Shown: positions 6,988-13,905 of the stretch, piece after piece
How the letters are laid out: each line of letters begins with the position of its first letter
Numbering within the stretch: the first letter of the stretch is position 1
Source of the DNA: Methylacidiphilum sp.
GTDB lineage: Bacteria; Verrucomicrobiota; Verrucomicrobiia; CAIQCK01
Reading direction: 5' to 3'
DNA: 13,967 nucleotides
Assembly: GCA_020718125.1 (NCBI GenBank)
Contig: DYDC01000039.1
Span: 1 to 13,967 of the forward strand
Program-made: the position numbers and the translations under genes
Notes under the pieces: model-generated
The model's input: the letters and a program-made list of their open reading frames with translations, nothing else
Databases searched by the model: none
What the model was told of the DNA's origin: nothing

Positions 6988-7017
6988 TTTTCAGCTACAC
7001 TCGGGCGGCAGTATAGT
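6988..7017 (+). promoter_or_regulatory. Candidate dinB promoter
   Basis: TTTTCA (6988-6993), an 18-base spacer and TATAGT (7012-7017) resemble a sigma-70 promoter reading toward dinB, giving a leader of roughly 34 bases. The -10 element shares its TATA with the candidate promoter on the other strand. No obvious palindromic LexA-type box was seen here. Confidence 0.4.
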
Positions 7018-7039
7018 CCAGTGGCTGCGGTGGACACAA
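7010..7039 (-). promoter_or_regulatory. Candidate promoter of the nuclease-permease-TonB run
   Basis: Read on the minus strand: TTGTGT (7034-7039), an 18-base spacer and TATACT (7010-7015; five of six bases of the -10 consensus). Transcription would begin near 7003, about 20 bases before the ATG at 6983. It lies inside the longer in-frame reading that starts at 7052, which argues against that start. Confidence 0.4.
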
Positions 7040-7057
7040 GCAGCAGCATCACACATC

Positions 7058-8215
7058 ATGAGCGGCACACGCACCATCCTTCACGTGGACATGGACGCGT
7101 TCTTCACGTCGGTGGAGGAGCGCGACCGGCCGGAGTTGCGCGGCAAACCGGTTGTGGTTGGCGCTCCGCCGGACAAACGCGGCGTCGTGGCCGCCGCGAG
7201 CTACGAGGCGCGGAAGTTCGGCATCCACTCCGCCATGCCGTCGCGCACGGCCTGCCGGCTTTGCCCACACGCGATCTTCCTCCGTGGCGACCACGAGAAA
7301 TACAGCCGTGAGAGCGAGCGGGTCATGGCGATCCTTCGCGACTACACGCCGCTGGTGGAGCAACTCAGCGTGGACGAGGCGTGCATGGATGTGACCGTGT
7401 CGCTGCGGTTATTCGGCTCCGGCGAACACATCGCCCGCGAGATCAAGCGCCGCGTTCGCGAGACGACCGGCCTGACCGCCTCCGTCGGCGTCGCGCCGAA
7501 CCGCTTTCTGGCCAAGCTCGCATCCGACCTGAAGAAGCCTGATGGACTGGCCGTGATCACCGAGGAGAACAAGCTGACGATCCTGCGGCCGCTGTCTGTC
7601 ACGCGCATTTACGGCGTCGGCAAGAAAACCGAGCCGCTCCTGCGCGACCTTGGCATCCACACCATCGGCGACCTGGAACGGTTTCCCATCGAGCCGCTGC
7701 GCGCGCGCTTCGGCGTCTGGGCGGATGAGTTGAAAGCACGGGCGCGTGGCGAGGATGATCGGCCGGTGGCGCCTTACTGCGAGCCGAAATCCATCAGCAA
7801 CGAAACGACCTTCGAGCAAGACGTGCGCGACCGCGGGCAACTGGAGCGCACAGTCTGGGAATTGGCCGGGGAGGTTGCTGGCCGGCTGCGCGCAGAGGGT
7901 GTGCGCGGTCGGACGGTGCAGTTGAAGCTGCGTTGGAGCGATTTCACGACGCTCACGCGGCGCGCGACGCTGGCGGAACCGACCGATGAGACGAGCTGCC
8001 TCGCGCAGACGGCGTTGCGGCTCTTGCGGCGCGAACTGGCCGCCGACCGGCCGGTGCGGTTGCTCGGCGTGGGCGCGCAGAACCTGGAGCGCGGCCCGGC
8101 ACAGCTCGATTTGTTCGACCAGCGCACAGCGCGTAAGGCGCAGTTGGAGCGCGCGGCGGACGCGGTGAAGGCGAAGTTCGGCGAGAAGAAACTGAAACGC
8201 GGAGGGACTTTGTAG
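7058..8215 (+). CDS. dinB: DNA polymerase IV (Y-family, translesion)
   Basis: A 385-residue error-prone polymerase that copies past damaged bases. The palm holds HVDMDAFFTSVE (9-20; catalytic Asp11, and Phe16 as the steric-gate counterpart of E. coli Phe13) and LSVDEACMDV (103-112; Asp106/Glu107). ASVGVAPNRFLAKLASDLKKPDGL (141-164) is the family signature. A helix-hairpin-helix thumb region follows (IYGVGKKTEPLLRDLGIHTIGDLE), then the little-finger domain (ISNETTFEQDV...). QLDLF at 349-353 near the C-terminus fits the sliding-clamp binding consensus. The ATG at 7058 has only a weak ribosome binding site but sets the conserved N-terminus. It is divergent from the nuclease gene, with 74 bases between starts. 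Its 3' end faces the TolC-family gene across repeat copy 2. Confidence 0.95.
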   Translation: MSGTRTILHVDMDAFFTSVEERDRPELRGKPVVVGAPPDKRGVVAAASYEARKFGIHSAMPSRTACRLCPHAIFLRGDHEKYSRESERVMAILRDYTPLVEQLSVDEACMDVTVSLRLFGSGEHIAREIKRRVRETTGLTASVGVAPNRFLAKLASDLKKPDGLAVITEENKLTILRPLSVTRIYGVGKKTEPLLRDLGIHTIGDLERFPIEPLRARFGVWADELKARARGEDDRPVAPYCEPKSISNETTFEQDVRDRGQLERTVWELAGEVAGRLRAEGVRGRTVQLKLRWSDFTTLTRRATLAEPTDETSCLAQTALRLLRRELAADRPVRLLGVGAQNLERGPAQLDLFDQRTARKAQLERAADAVKAKFGEKKLKRGGTL

Positions 8216-8225
8216 TGGTGGGATA

Positions 8226-8301
8226 GCTGGGAGCGGCGACATTCTTGTCGCCGGATTGCTGATTGTCATGAATGGGCGACAGGAATGTCGCCGCTCCCGG
8301 C
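8226..8301. repeat. Palindromic repeat, copy 2 (simple form)
   Basis: The same 27-nt arms as copy 1: left arm 8226-8252 is identical to 2051-2077, and right arm 8275-8301 differs from 2154-2180 by one base (GGC for AGC at the end). The 22-nt centre (8253-8274) lacks the inner palindrome but shares ATTGTCA (8262-8268) with the centre of copy 1 (2107-2113). The element sits in the 111 bases between the convergent dinB and TolC-family gene ends, where it could end transcription from both sides. There is no T-tract, so it is not a classic intrinsic terminator. The remaining bases of the gap show nothing else. Confidence 0.85.
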
Positions 8302-8326
8302 TAGTCGGCGGCCGAAGACCGCGGTC

Positions 8327-9910
8327 CTATTCCGCTTCGATGGCGACGCCAGCGCGCTTGAGGATGGTGCCGTCCTTGAGCGCCAGGTCCACGAGGGCCT
8401 GATTGTAGTCGGCGATGGCGCGCAGTTCGGCCACACGGGCGTCGGTGAGGTCGCGCTGGATGCGCAGGACGACGAACGTGGTGGAGGCGCCGGCCTTGAG
8501 CTTCTCTTCTTCGGCGCGGAGGGTTTCCTCTTGCAGACGGGTGGCGGCCTGGCGCGAGACGATGAGCTTGGCCATGGCCTCGACCTGGATAGCGGCGCTG
8601 TCCACGCCCACGATGATGTCCTGTTCGGTCTTCTTGAGGCTGAGGAGGGCCTGCTCGACGGCAAGTTTCCAGTGGCGGTAGTTGCCGCGGGCGGTGGTGT
8701 TGCCGAGCGGGACGGTGACGACAACGCCAGCCGACCAGGTCGGGAACTGGCCGTTGGCGATCTGGTTCATGTTGTCATCGAGCCGGGGCCAGTCGCGGCT
8801 CGCCGAGCCTCCGCTGAGCGCGTTGAAGCCGTAGCTGCCCGTGAGGTCCACCTCGGGCAGGAGCGAGTTGCGGTAATACTTCACGTAGATGTGGGATCGC
8901 TCCAACTCAAGCCTGCGCTGGAGGTATTCCGGCCGGTTCTCAAGGCCCGCGCGAATGCTGTCGAGCGGGTTGATGGGTTGCGGCCCGATGCTGGCGCGGT
9001 CCACCGGGACGATGAACGCGTCGCGCAGGGAGACGACATCGCGGCTGATGAGTTGTTTGAACGCGGCCTGGTGCTGGTCGAGGATGCGCGTCGCATCGAT
9101 GAGGTTGCCTTCCCGCTGCGCGACCTCGGCCTCGGCCTGGACGATGTCGAGTTTGGACATGGTGCCGACCTCAAATCGTTTCCGGTTCTCATCCAGGGCG
9201 CGTTGAGCCAGCTCCACCGATTGTCGTTGAGCGCGGACGTTTTCGCAGTCGTGGATGAGGTCGTAGTAGCTCTGCTCGATCGTGGCAACAGTCTGCATCA
9301 CCCGCTGCACAAACTGCATGTAAGAGATGTCCCTGGCTTTGCGCAGGACGCGGATTTCGAAGGTGTTGACCTCCCAGCCGAAGCCTTTCGCCAGGGGCTG
9401 TGTGAGCGTGATGCCGACCATGGGCAGGCCCGACCACTGGAGCGTCTCACCTGAGTTGGTGGTCGTGTTGAGGCGCTGGATGTTCAAACCGAAGTCGTAG
9501 GTCGTGCCGATGGGCGACTTGCCGCTGAACCCGGTCGTGAACGTGTCCGTCTGTGTTCTTCCAGGGGGTGACGTGAAGACGCCGCCGGGCCGCTTGTTGC
9601 GCGCGTCGGTGAACGAGGTTTCCCAGTTCACGTCGAAAATGCCCTCGGCGGCGAGGATGTCGGCCGCCGCGATCATCGGGTTCAGGCGCTGGATGCCGAT
9701 GTCGAGGTTCTGCTGGAGGCCGAGCCGGATGCACTCGCGGATGGTGAGGTATTGCTTGGGCTTGTTGACATCGAGCCGTGTCGGCGGTTGCCCGATCGTC
9801 GTGACCGGCGTCACCGGCGGCACGACAGGCACGGTGGAAGGCCCGGCCGCGCCCAGCCATGCCGCGGAACAGAACACGGCAAGCGCAATGGAACAATCAC
9901 GGATGAACAT
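8327..9910 (-). CDS. TolC-family outer-membrane efflux protein
   Basis: A 527-residue protein of the outer-membrane efflux (OEP) family, which forms trimeric channels through outer membrane and periplasm. A signal peptide is visible (MFIRDCSIALAVFCSAAWLGAAG, cut probably after about residue 22), followed by a short proline-rich linker. The first OEP repeat begins YLTIRECIRLGLQQNLDIGIQRLNP (about 54-78) and includes the long helix FVQRVMQTVATIEQSYYDLIHDCENVRAQRQSVELAQRALDENRKRFEVGTMSKLDIVQAEAEVA. The second repeat follows (ENRPEYLQRRLELERSHIYVKYYRNSLLPEVDLTGSYGFN and a matching helix ending ALVDLALKDGTIL). It stands alone, with no membrane-fusion or inner-membrane pump gene beside it in the window, so its partner is unknown. 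GGAGA lies seven bases before the ATG at 9908-9910, a good ribosome binding site. Confidence 0.92.
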   Translation of the reverse strand: MFIRDCSIALAVFCSAAWLGAAGPSTVPVVPPVTPVTTIGQPPTRLDVNKPKQYLTIRECIRLGLQQNLDIGIQRLNPMIAAADILAAEGIFDVNWETSFTDARNKRPGGVFTSPPGRTQTDTFTTGFSGKSPIGTTYDFGLNIQRLNTTTNSGETLQWSGLPMVGITLTQPLAKGFGWEVNTFEIRVLRKARDISYMQFVQRVMQTVATIEQSYYDLIHDCENVRAQRQSVELAQRALDENRKRFEVGTMSKLDIVQAEAEVAQREGNLIDATRILDQHQAAFKQLISRDVVSLRDAFIVPVDRASIGPQPINPLDSIRAGLENRPEYLQRRLELERSHIYVKYYRNSLLPEVDLTGSYGFNALSGGSASRDWPRLDDNMNQIANGQFPTWSAGVVVTVPLGNTTARGNYRHWKLAVEQALLSLKKTEQDIIVGVDSAAIQVEAMAKLIVSRQAATRLQEETLRAEEEKLKAGASTTFVVLRIQRDLTDARVAELRAIADYNQALVDLALKDGTILKRAGVAIEAE

Positions 9911-9940
9911 GAAAAGGTCTCCGTCTCAAATCCGGCGGCG

Positions 9941-9969
9941 AGCATAAGTAGCGCGCAAAGTCATCGCAA
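9941..9969 (-). promoter_or_regulatory. Candidate promoter of the TolC-family gene
   Basis: On the minus strand: TTGCGA (9964-9969), a 17-base spacer and TATGCT (9941-9946), each four of six to the sigma-70 consensus. Transcription would begin near 9933, about 23 bases before the ATG, leaving room for the GGAGA ribosome binding site. Confidence 0.4.
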
Positions 9970-9992
9970 CGGAAATCTGCGGGCTGGTGGGC

Positions 9993-10040
9993 GGGGGTTT
10001 TGAGCCGCGCGGCAACAGAGCGGCTCTTTGTTTAGCCCCC
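9993..10040 (+). terminator. Terminator-like hairpin in the TolC/DeoR divergent region
   Basis: GAGCCGC (10002-10008) and GCGGCTC (10020-10026) form a perfect 7-bp stem with an 11-nt loop, followed by TTTGTTT on the plus strand. Outside it, GGGGG (9993-9997) can pair with CCCCC (10036-10040). Only the plus-strand RNA has the T-rich tail. No gene reads into it from the left on that strand, so it may insulate the DeoR promoter from antisense reading of the TolC-family gene. Weakly supported. Confidence 0.3.
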
Positions 10041-10054
10041 AATGCAGTTCCCTC

Positions 10055-10149
10055 CGCTCACGTCTGTTCCAACCCGGAAAGATTGAATTCCGCGCGGGGT
10101 CTGAAACTTTATGATTGCATGCGCTCACGATATGCCTATTATCGCTCAC
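10055..10149 (+). promoter_or_regulatory. Cluster of three CGCTCAC heptamers, candidate operator
   Basis: CGCTCAC occurs at 10055-10061, 10122-10128 and 10143-10149, all on the plus strand; the first two extend to CGCTCACG. The last two are exactly 21 bases apart, two helical turns, and bracket the -10 element of the candidate promoter before the DeoR-family gene. DeoR-type repressors often bind tandem direct repeats near their own promoters. That makes this a candidate autoregulatory operator (inference). Confidence 0.4.
10115..10142 (+). promoter_or_regulatory. Candidate promoter of the DeoR-dehydrogenase operon
   Basis: TTGCAT (10115-10120), a 16-base spacer and TATTAT (10137-10142) match the sigma-70 pattern well. 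Transcription would begin near 10149, about 20 bases before the ATG at 10169. It overlaps an upstream in-frame ATG at 10115, which therefore cannot be the start if this promoter is used. Confidence 0.45.
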
Positions 10150-10168
10150 AAGTAATCAAACCCGAAGA

Positions 10169-10948
10169 ATGCAGAATCACGACCATAAAGAACTTGCCCC
10201 CCGGCGTTGGGACCGGCTGCGCGCGCTGATCCGCGAAAGCGGCGTGATTGCCATCGAGGAGATATGCCGGCGGCTCGATGTGTCGCCCGCGACCGTGCGG
10301 CGCGACCTCGACCAACTTGAGCGTATAGGTGCTATCCAGCGGGTGCACGGCGGGGCGGTCAGCGTCGAGAGCCGGTTGGACGAGCCGGGTTTTGAGAACA
10401 AGACATCCATCGCCGCGCGCGAAAAGCGCCGGATTGCGCAGGCTGCCCTCAGCTATGTTGCCGACGGCGAGACCATCTATCTGGACGGCGGCAGCACATT
10501 GTTGGAACTGGCGCGACTGCTTCGCGAACGGTCTAACATCACCGTGGTGACAAATTCGCTGCGGGCGGCCACTGAACTGGCCGGACGCGGGCCGCGGCTG
10601 ATTCTGATCGGCGGCGAGCTGCGGCGCTTGAGCCAGACGCTGGTCGGGCCGTTGACGCGCCACGTGCTGGAAGGGTTGCATCTCGACAAGGCGTTCATGG
10701 GCACAATCGGGCTTTCGTTGAAGGAGGGGTTGACGACCACCGACCCCAGCGAGGCTTACACGAAGGAGCTGGTTATGTCGCAGGCGCGTCAGGTGATTGT
10801 GCTTGCCGACAGCAGCAAGGCCGGCAAAGTCTCCTTCGCGCGCGCCGGCAACTGGAACAACATCCACGTCCTGGTCACGGACCGGAGCGTGGACGAGGAT
10901 TTTGCAAAAGACCTCAGTAAAAGGAAAATCAAACTCGTAAGAGCGTAA
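10169..10948 (+). CDS. DeoR-family transcriptional regulator
   Basis: A 259-residue DNA-binding regulator that normally senses a phosphorylated sugar or similar metabolite. The N-terminal winged helix-turn-helix is IAIEEICRRLDVSPATVRRDLDQLERIGAIQRVHGGA (27-63), the classic DeoR signature ending in RVHGGA. The DeoRC sensor domain (about 78-235) carries YLDGGSTLLELARLL (104-118, the phosphate-binding DGGST), VVTNS (126-130), LIGGELR, GTIGLSLKEGLTTTD and VLADSSKAGK (211-220). I chose the ATG at 10169 because it follows the promoter candidate by a normal leader. The in-frame ATG at 10115 adds 18 residues that do not look like the family. Only 18 bases separate its stop from the E1 gene, so it probably leads the dehydrogenase operon and may control it. 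The ligand cannot be read from the sequence. Confidence 0.93.
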   Translation: MQNHDHKELAPRRWDRLRALIRESGVIAIEEICRRLDVSPATVRRDLDQLERIGAIQRVHGGAVSVESRLDEPGFENKTSIAAREKRRIAQAALSYVADGETIYLDGGSTLLELARLLRERSNITVVTNSLRAATELAGRGPRLILIGGELRRLSQTLVGPLTRHVLEGLHLDKAFMGTIGLSLKEGLTTTDPSEAYTKELVMSQARQVIVLADSSKAGKVSFARAGNWNNIHVLVTDRSVDEDFAKDLSKRKIKLVRA

Positions 10949-10966
10949 AGGAACAAAGGACACGTC

Positions 10967-13264
10967 ATGGGATCACCAAACTATCTGAGCAATATGCGGC
11001 CTGATTTCACGCCGTTTGAAATCAACTGCGGGACCATTTCCGCCTACCAATACAAGGGCAACCTCAAGACCGAGCTGGCCAAGAAGCGGATCACGCCCGC
11101 CGAGGCCGCCGCCCTCTATGAGGATATGCTGATGGTGCGCGAACTGGAAGAGATGATCGTCAAACTCCGCTCCGGCGGCTACGAGCCGTTACCCGGCTAC
11201 GATTATCGCGGCCCGACGCACGTGTCGGTGGGCCAGGAAGCCACGGCGGTTGGCGGCTGCGCGCCGTTGCGTATCACCGACAAGATCACCAGCACCCATC
11301 GCGGCCACGGCGAGAGCCTGGCCAAAGGGCCGGTGGCGATGCGCGGGATGAGCGTCGAGGAATTGAAGAAACGCGTCCCGAACTGCAAGGCGACCTCGCG
11401 CGACGAATTGCTCGAAGCGGTCTTGGAAGAGCATCTTTACCAGTTCATTTGCGAGTTGTTTGGCAAGGATGATGGTTACTGCAAAGGCCGCGGCGGCAGC
11501 ATGCACATCGCCGACTTTACGGTCGGCCACCTCGGCGCCAACGCGATCGTCGGCGGCGGCGTGCCGATCGCCACGGGCGCGGCGATGGGGCTGCGCTACC
11601 TGAAGAAGGACGCGGTGGTCTGCTGCTACGCGGGCGACGGCGCGTTTGCCAACGGCGTGGTGCTCGAGGCGTTAAACTGGGCCGCGCAGGCGCAGTTCAC
11701 CAATGATCTCGCCTGTGACCACAAGTTCGGCGTGCCGATCATCTTCCTGATCTGCAACAACCACTACGGCATGACACACCGCACCGACGACGAAGTGATG
11801 GGCGTCGCACAGATGGCCCGCCGCGCCGCCGGCTTTGCCAACAACAACATGCACGCCGAGGTCGTCAACGGCATGGACGTGCTTGCGGTCCGCGACGCGG
11901 TCCAGCGTGCCGCGAAGCTCTGCCGCGAAGGCAAAGGCCCGGCGCTGCTCGATGTGGACACGTATCGTTACTGGGGCCACTCGCTCAGCGATCCGCGCAA
12001 CGAGTATCGCACGAAGGAGGAAGAGGCCGCGTGGAAGACGGTGGACCCGATTGACACGTTCAAGAAGCAACTGATCGCCAGCAAGGCGCTCAGCGCGAAG
12101 GGCATCGCGGCCATCGAGCAGCGCGTCCGCGACCGCAACGCCCGCGCGGCCAAGCGGGCCACCGAGGCCGCCGATCCGCCGGCGTCCGACGTGATTAAAT
12201 ACATGTATACCGACACCAAGTGCGAGACGGTGCCGGCGGAGTTCCAGAAGGTCCAGATCATCAAGGAACTGCCCGTCATCAAGCGCACCGACGGCCAGAT
12301 CAACTACCGCGACGCGCTCAAGGAATCGCTGATCGAGGAGATGAAACGCGATTCGCGCGTGATCTTCTATGGCGAGGACGTGTCCGATTACGGCGGCGCC
12401 TTTAAGCTCAGCAAGGGCCTGCTGGAAGCGTTCGGCCGCGACCGCGTGTTCAACACGCCGATCTCGGAAGCCTGCATCTGCGGCACGGCCGTCGGCGCGG
12501 CGATGATCGGCCTGCGGCCCGTCGTCGAGTTGATGTATATGGACTTCGCGCTGATGTCGTCCGACCAGATCAGCAACCAGGCCGCGAAGTGGCACTACAT
12601 GAGCGGCGCGCAGACCGAGGTGCCGATGGTCATCCGCGCCTCCGTCGGCGGCGGCAAGGGCTACGGCGGGCAGCATTCGCAGACGCTGGAGTCCATGTTC
12701 GCCCACATCCCCGGCCTCTACGTCGTGTATCCATCCACGCCGTATGACGCGAAAGGGATGCTAAAGTCCGCTATCCGCGACAACAACCCCGTCATGTTCA
12801 TCGAGTCCCAACTGCTCTACGGTGTCAAGGGCGTCGTGCCAGAGAACGAGTATCTGGTCCCGCTCGGCGTGGCCGACGTGAAACGGGAAGGCACGGACAT
12901 CACATTCGTCGCGTGGGGACCAACGGTGCATGACGCACTGAAGGCCGCCGACAAACTCAAGGCGGAGAAAGGCGTCAGCGCCGAGGTGATTGACCTGCGC
13001 TGCCTCGTGCCGCTCGACATGGAGACCGTGATCCGCTCGGTGCAGAAGACGGGCCGGTGCGTTGTCGCCAGCCAGGCGATTCACATCGGCAGTTTCACGG
13101 GCGAAATCGCGTCCACAATTCAGGATGAAGCGTTCGATTACCTCGACGCGCCCGTCAAACGCGTCGGCGCCAGGAACGGCATCGCGCCGCAATCGCACGT
13201 GCTGGAGGCGGCGTTCCTGCCGAACGTCAACGACTTGCTCGCAGCGGCGAATGCGATTCTGTAG
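10967..13264 (+). CDS. Fused E1 alpha/beta thiamine-dependent 2-oxoacid dehydrogenase (probably pyruvate)
   Basis: A 765-residue single chain joining E1 alpha (about 40-400) to E1 beta (about 444-765). It decarboxylates a 2-oxoacid on thiamine diphosphate and passes the acyl group to E2 lipoate. The alpha half shows THRGHG (110-115), GYCKGRGGSMHIAD (170-183), the ThDP motif from GDGAFANG (223-230) to CNNHYG (263-268), and the loop YRYWGHSLSDPRNEYRTKEE. The beta half shows INYRDALKESL, YGEDV, TPISEACICGTAVGAA (Glu501, the E1 beta catalytic glutamate counterpart), GGQHSQTLE (His570) and VIDLRCLVPLD. Two stretches are longer than usual: about 40 residues at 122-163, and about 14 inside the ThDP motif at 243-256 (FTNDLACDHKFG). 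AAAGGA at 10955-10960 is a good ribosome binding site. E2 lies downstream. Pyruvate is the likeliest substrate, but acetoin or branched-chain oxoacids are not excluded. Confidence 0.9.
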   Translation: MGSPNYLSNMRPDFTPFEINCGTISAYQYKGNLKTELAKKRITPAEAAALYEDMLMVRELEEMIVKLRSGGYEPLPGYDYRGPTHVSVGQEATAVGGCAPLRITDKITSTHRGHGESLAKGPVAMRGMSVEELKKRVPNCKATSRDELLEAVLEEHLYQFICELFGKDDGYCKGRGGSMHIADFTVGHLGANAIVGGGVPIATGAAMGLRYLKKDAVVCCYAGDGAFANGVVLEALNWAAQAQFTNDLACDHKFGVPIIFLICNNHYGMTHRTDDEVMGVAQMARRAAGFANNNMHAEVVNGMDVLAVRDAVQRAAKLCREGKGPALLDVDTYRYWGHSLSDPRNEYRTKEEEAAWKTVDPIDTFKKQLIASKALSAKGIAAIEQRVRDRNARAAKRATEAADPPASDVIKYMYTDTKCETVPAEFQKVQIIKELPVIKRTDGQINYRDALKESLIEEMKRDSRVIFYGEDVSDYGGAFKLSKGLLEAFGRDRVFNTPISEACICGTAVGAAMIGLRPVVELMYMDFALMSSDQISNQAAKWHYMSGAQTEVPMVIRASVGGGKGYGGQHSQTLESMFAHIPGLYVVYPSTPYDAKGMLKSAIRDNNPVMFIESQLLYGVKGVVPENEYLVPLGVADVKREGTDITFVAWGPTVHDALKAADKLKAEKGVSAEVIDLRCLVPLDMETVIRSVQKTGRCVVASQAIHIGSFTGEIASTIQDEAFDYLDAPVKRVGARNGIAPQSHVLEAAFLPNVNDLLAAANAIL

Positions 13265-13292
13265 CAAGGCAACGAAACCCGAACGGTTGATT

Positions 13293-13871
13293 ATGGCTCA
13301 AGCGACATACATGGCGCTGACTCAGCCGGTTGAAAGCGTGATCCGCCTCATTCGCGGACATCGCGTGATTCTGGATGCAGACCTGGCGCGTATCTACGGG
13401 GTGCCAACCAAACGACTCAACGAAGCGGTCAAGCGAAACCGCCACCGCTTTCCGCCAGACTTCATGTTTCAACTCACGCAGGTGGAAGCGCAAAACCTGC
13501 TGCGTTCAAGGTCGCGATTTGCGACCTTGAAACGCGGGCAGAACATAAAATACCTGCCTTGTGCCTTCACCGAGCACGGCGCGATTCAGGCGGCCAACGT
13601 GCTCAGCAGCGAACAAGCGGTGCAGATGGGTGTTTTTGTCGTCCGGGCCTTTCTGAAGATGCGTGAAACACTGGGGTCCCATCGTGACCTCGCCCAGAAA
13701 CTGGATGAGTTGGAGCGCAACCTCACTTCTCGCCTCTCGCGAGACGAAAAGGTGCTGGAGTATGTCCTGTCCGAACTTCACAAACTGATGAACCCGCCTG
13801 AACCGCCGCGCAAACAGATTGGTTTTCAGGTCCGCGAGCGCCGCGCCATTTACCGCGTGCGGCGGCGATAA
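13293..13871 (+). CDS. ORF6N-domain protein
   Basis: A 192-residue protein with an N-terminal ORF6N domain, a DNA-binding-type module (KilA-N related) known from phage and bacterial genes of unclear role. The domain is clear at about 10-110: VIRLIRGHRVILDADLARIYGVPTKRLNEAVKRNRHRFPPDFMFQLT, then LRSRSRFATLKRGQNIKYLPCAFTEHGAIQAANVL. A helical tail follows (about 125-170: HRDLAQKLDELERNLTSRLSRDEKVLEYVLSEL), probably coiled coil, and a basic C-terminus ending YRVRRR. I chose the ATG at 13293 because the domain needs it; the in-frame region from 13062 is read out of frame through E1. It lies between E1 (28 bases before) and E2 (34 bases after), where it has no known job. Its ribosome binding site is weak and its base composition looks less GC-rich than the neighbours. 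It may be an inserted gene. Confidence 0.9.
   Translation: MAQATYMALTQPVESVIRLIRGHRVILDADLARIYGVPTKRLNEAVKRNRHRFPPDFMFQLTQVEAQNLLRSRSRFATLKRGQNIKYLPCAFTEHGAIQAANVLSSEQAVQMGVFVVRAFLKMRETLGSHRDLAQKLDELERNLTSRLSRDEKVLEYVLSELHKLMNPPEPPRKQIGFQVRERRAIYRVRRR
13505..13531. repeat. Perfect hairpin inside the ORF6N gene
   Basis: TTCAAGGTCGC (13505-13515), a GATTT loop and GCGACCTTGAA (13521-13531) form an uninterrupted 11-bp stem, extendable by GCG/CGC with one bulged A. It is translated in frame as part of RSRSRFATLKRG, between the two halves of the ORF6N domain. Confidence 0.7.
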
Positions 13872-13905
13872 GATGATCCGTAACGCTTTGAACTGAGAGA
13901 ACAAT

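Noticed and set aside
7053..7057. Start of the nuclease at 7052, giving a signal-like N-terminus
   Set aside because: Family members begin at the MKWHFHGAA-type sequence, and the promoter candidate lies inside the extension. A cytoplasmic start at 6983 is more likely.
2051..8301. CRISPR-like array from the repeated palindromes
   Set aside because: There are only two copies 6 kb apart, with no regular spacers and no cas genes.
8285..9454. Plus-strand frame over the TolC-family gene, starting in repeat copy 2
   Set aside because: It is antisense to a complete signal-peptide-bearing TolC-family protein, and its first residues come from the palindrome.
10115..10168. Longer DeoR start at 10115
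   Set aside because: It overlaps the best promoter candidate, and the extra residues do not resemble the family.
11672..12706. Minus-strand frame of 344 codons over the E1 gene
   Set aside because: It is antisense to conserved E1 motifs, has no recognisable fold and no upstream signals.
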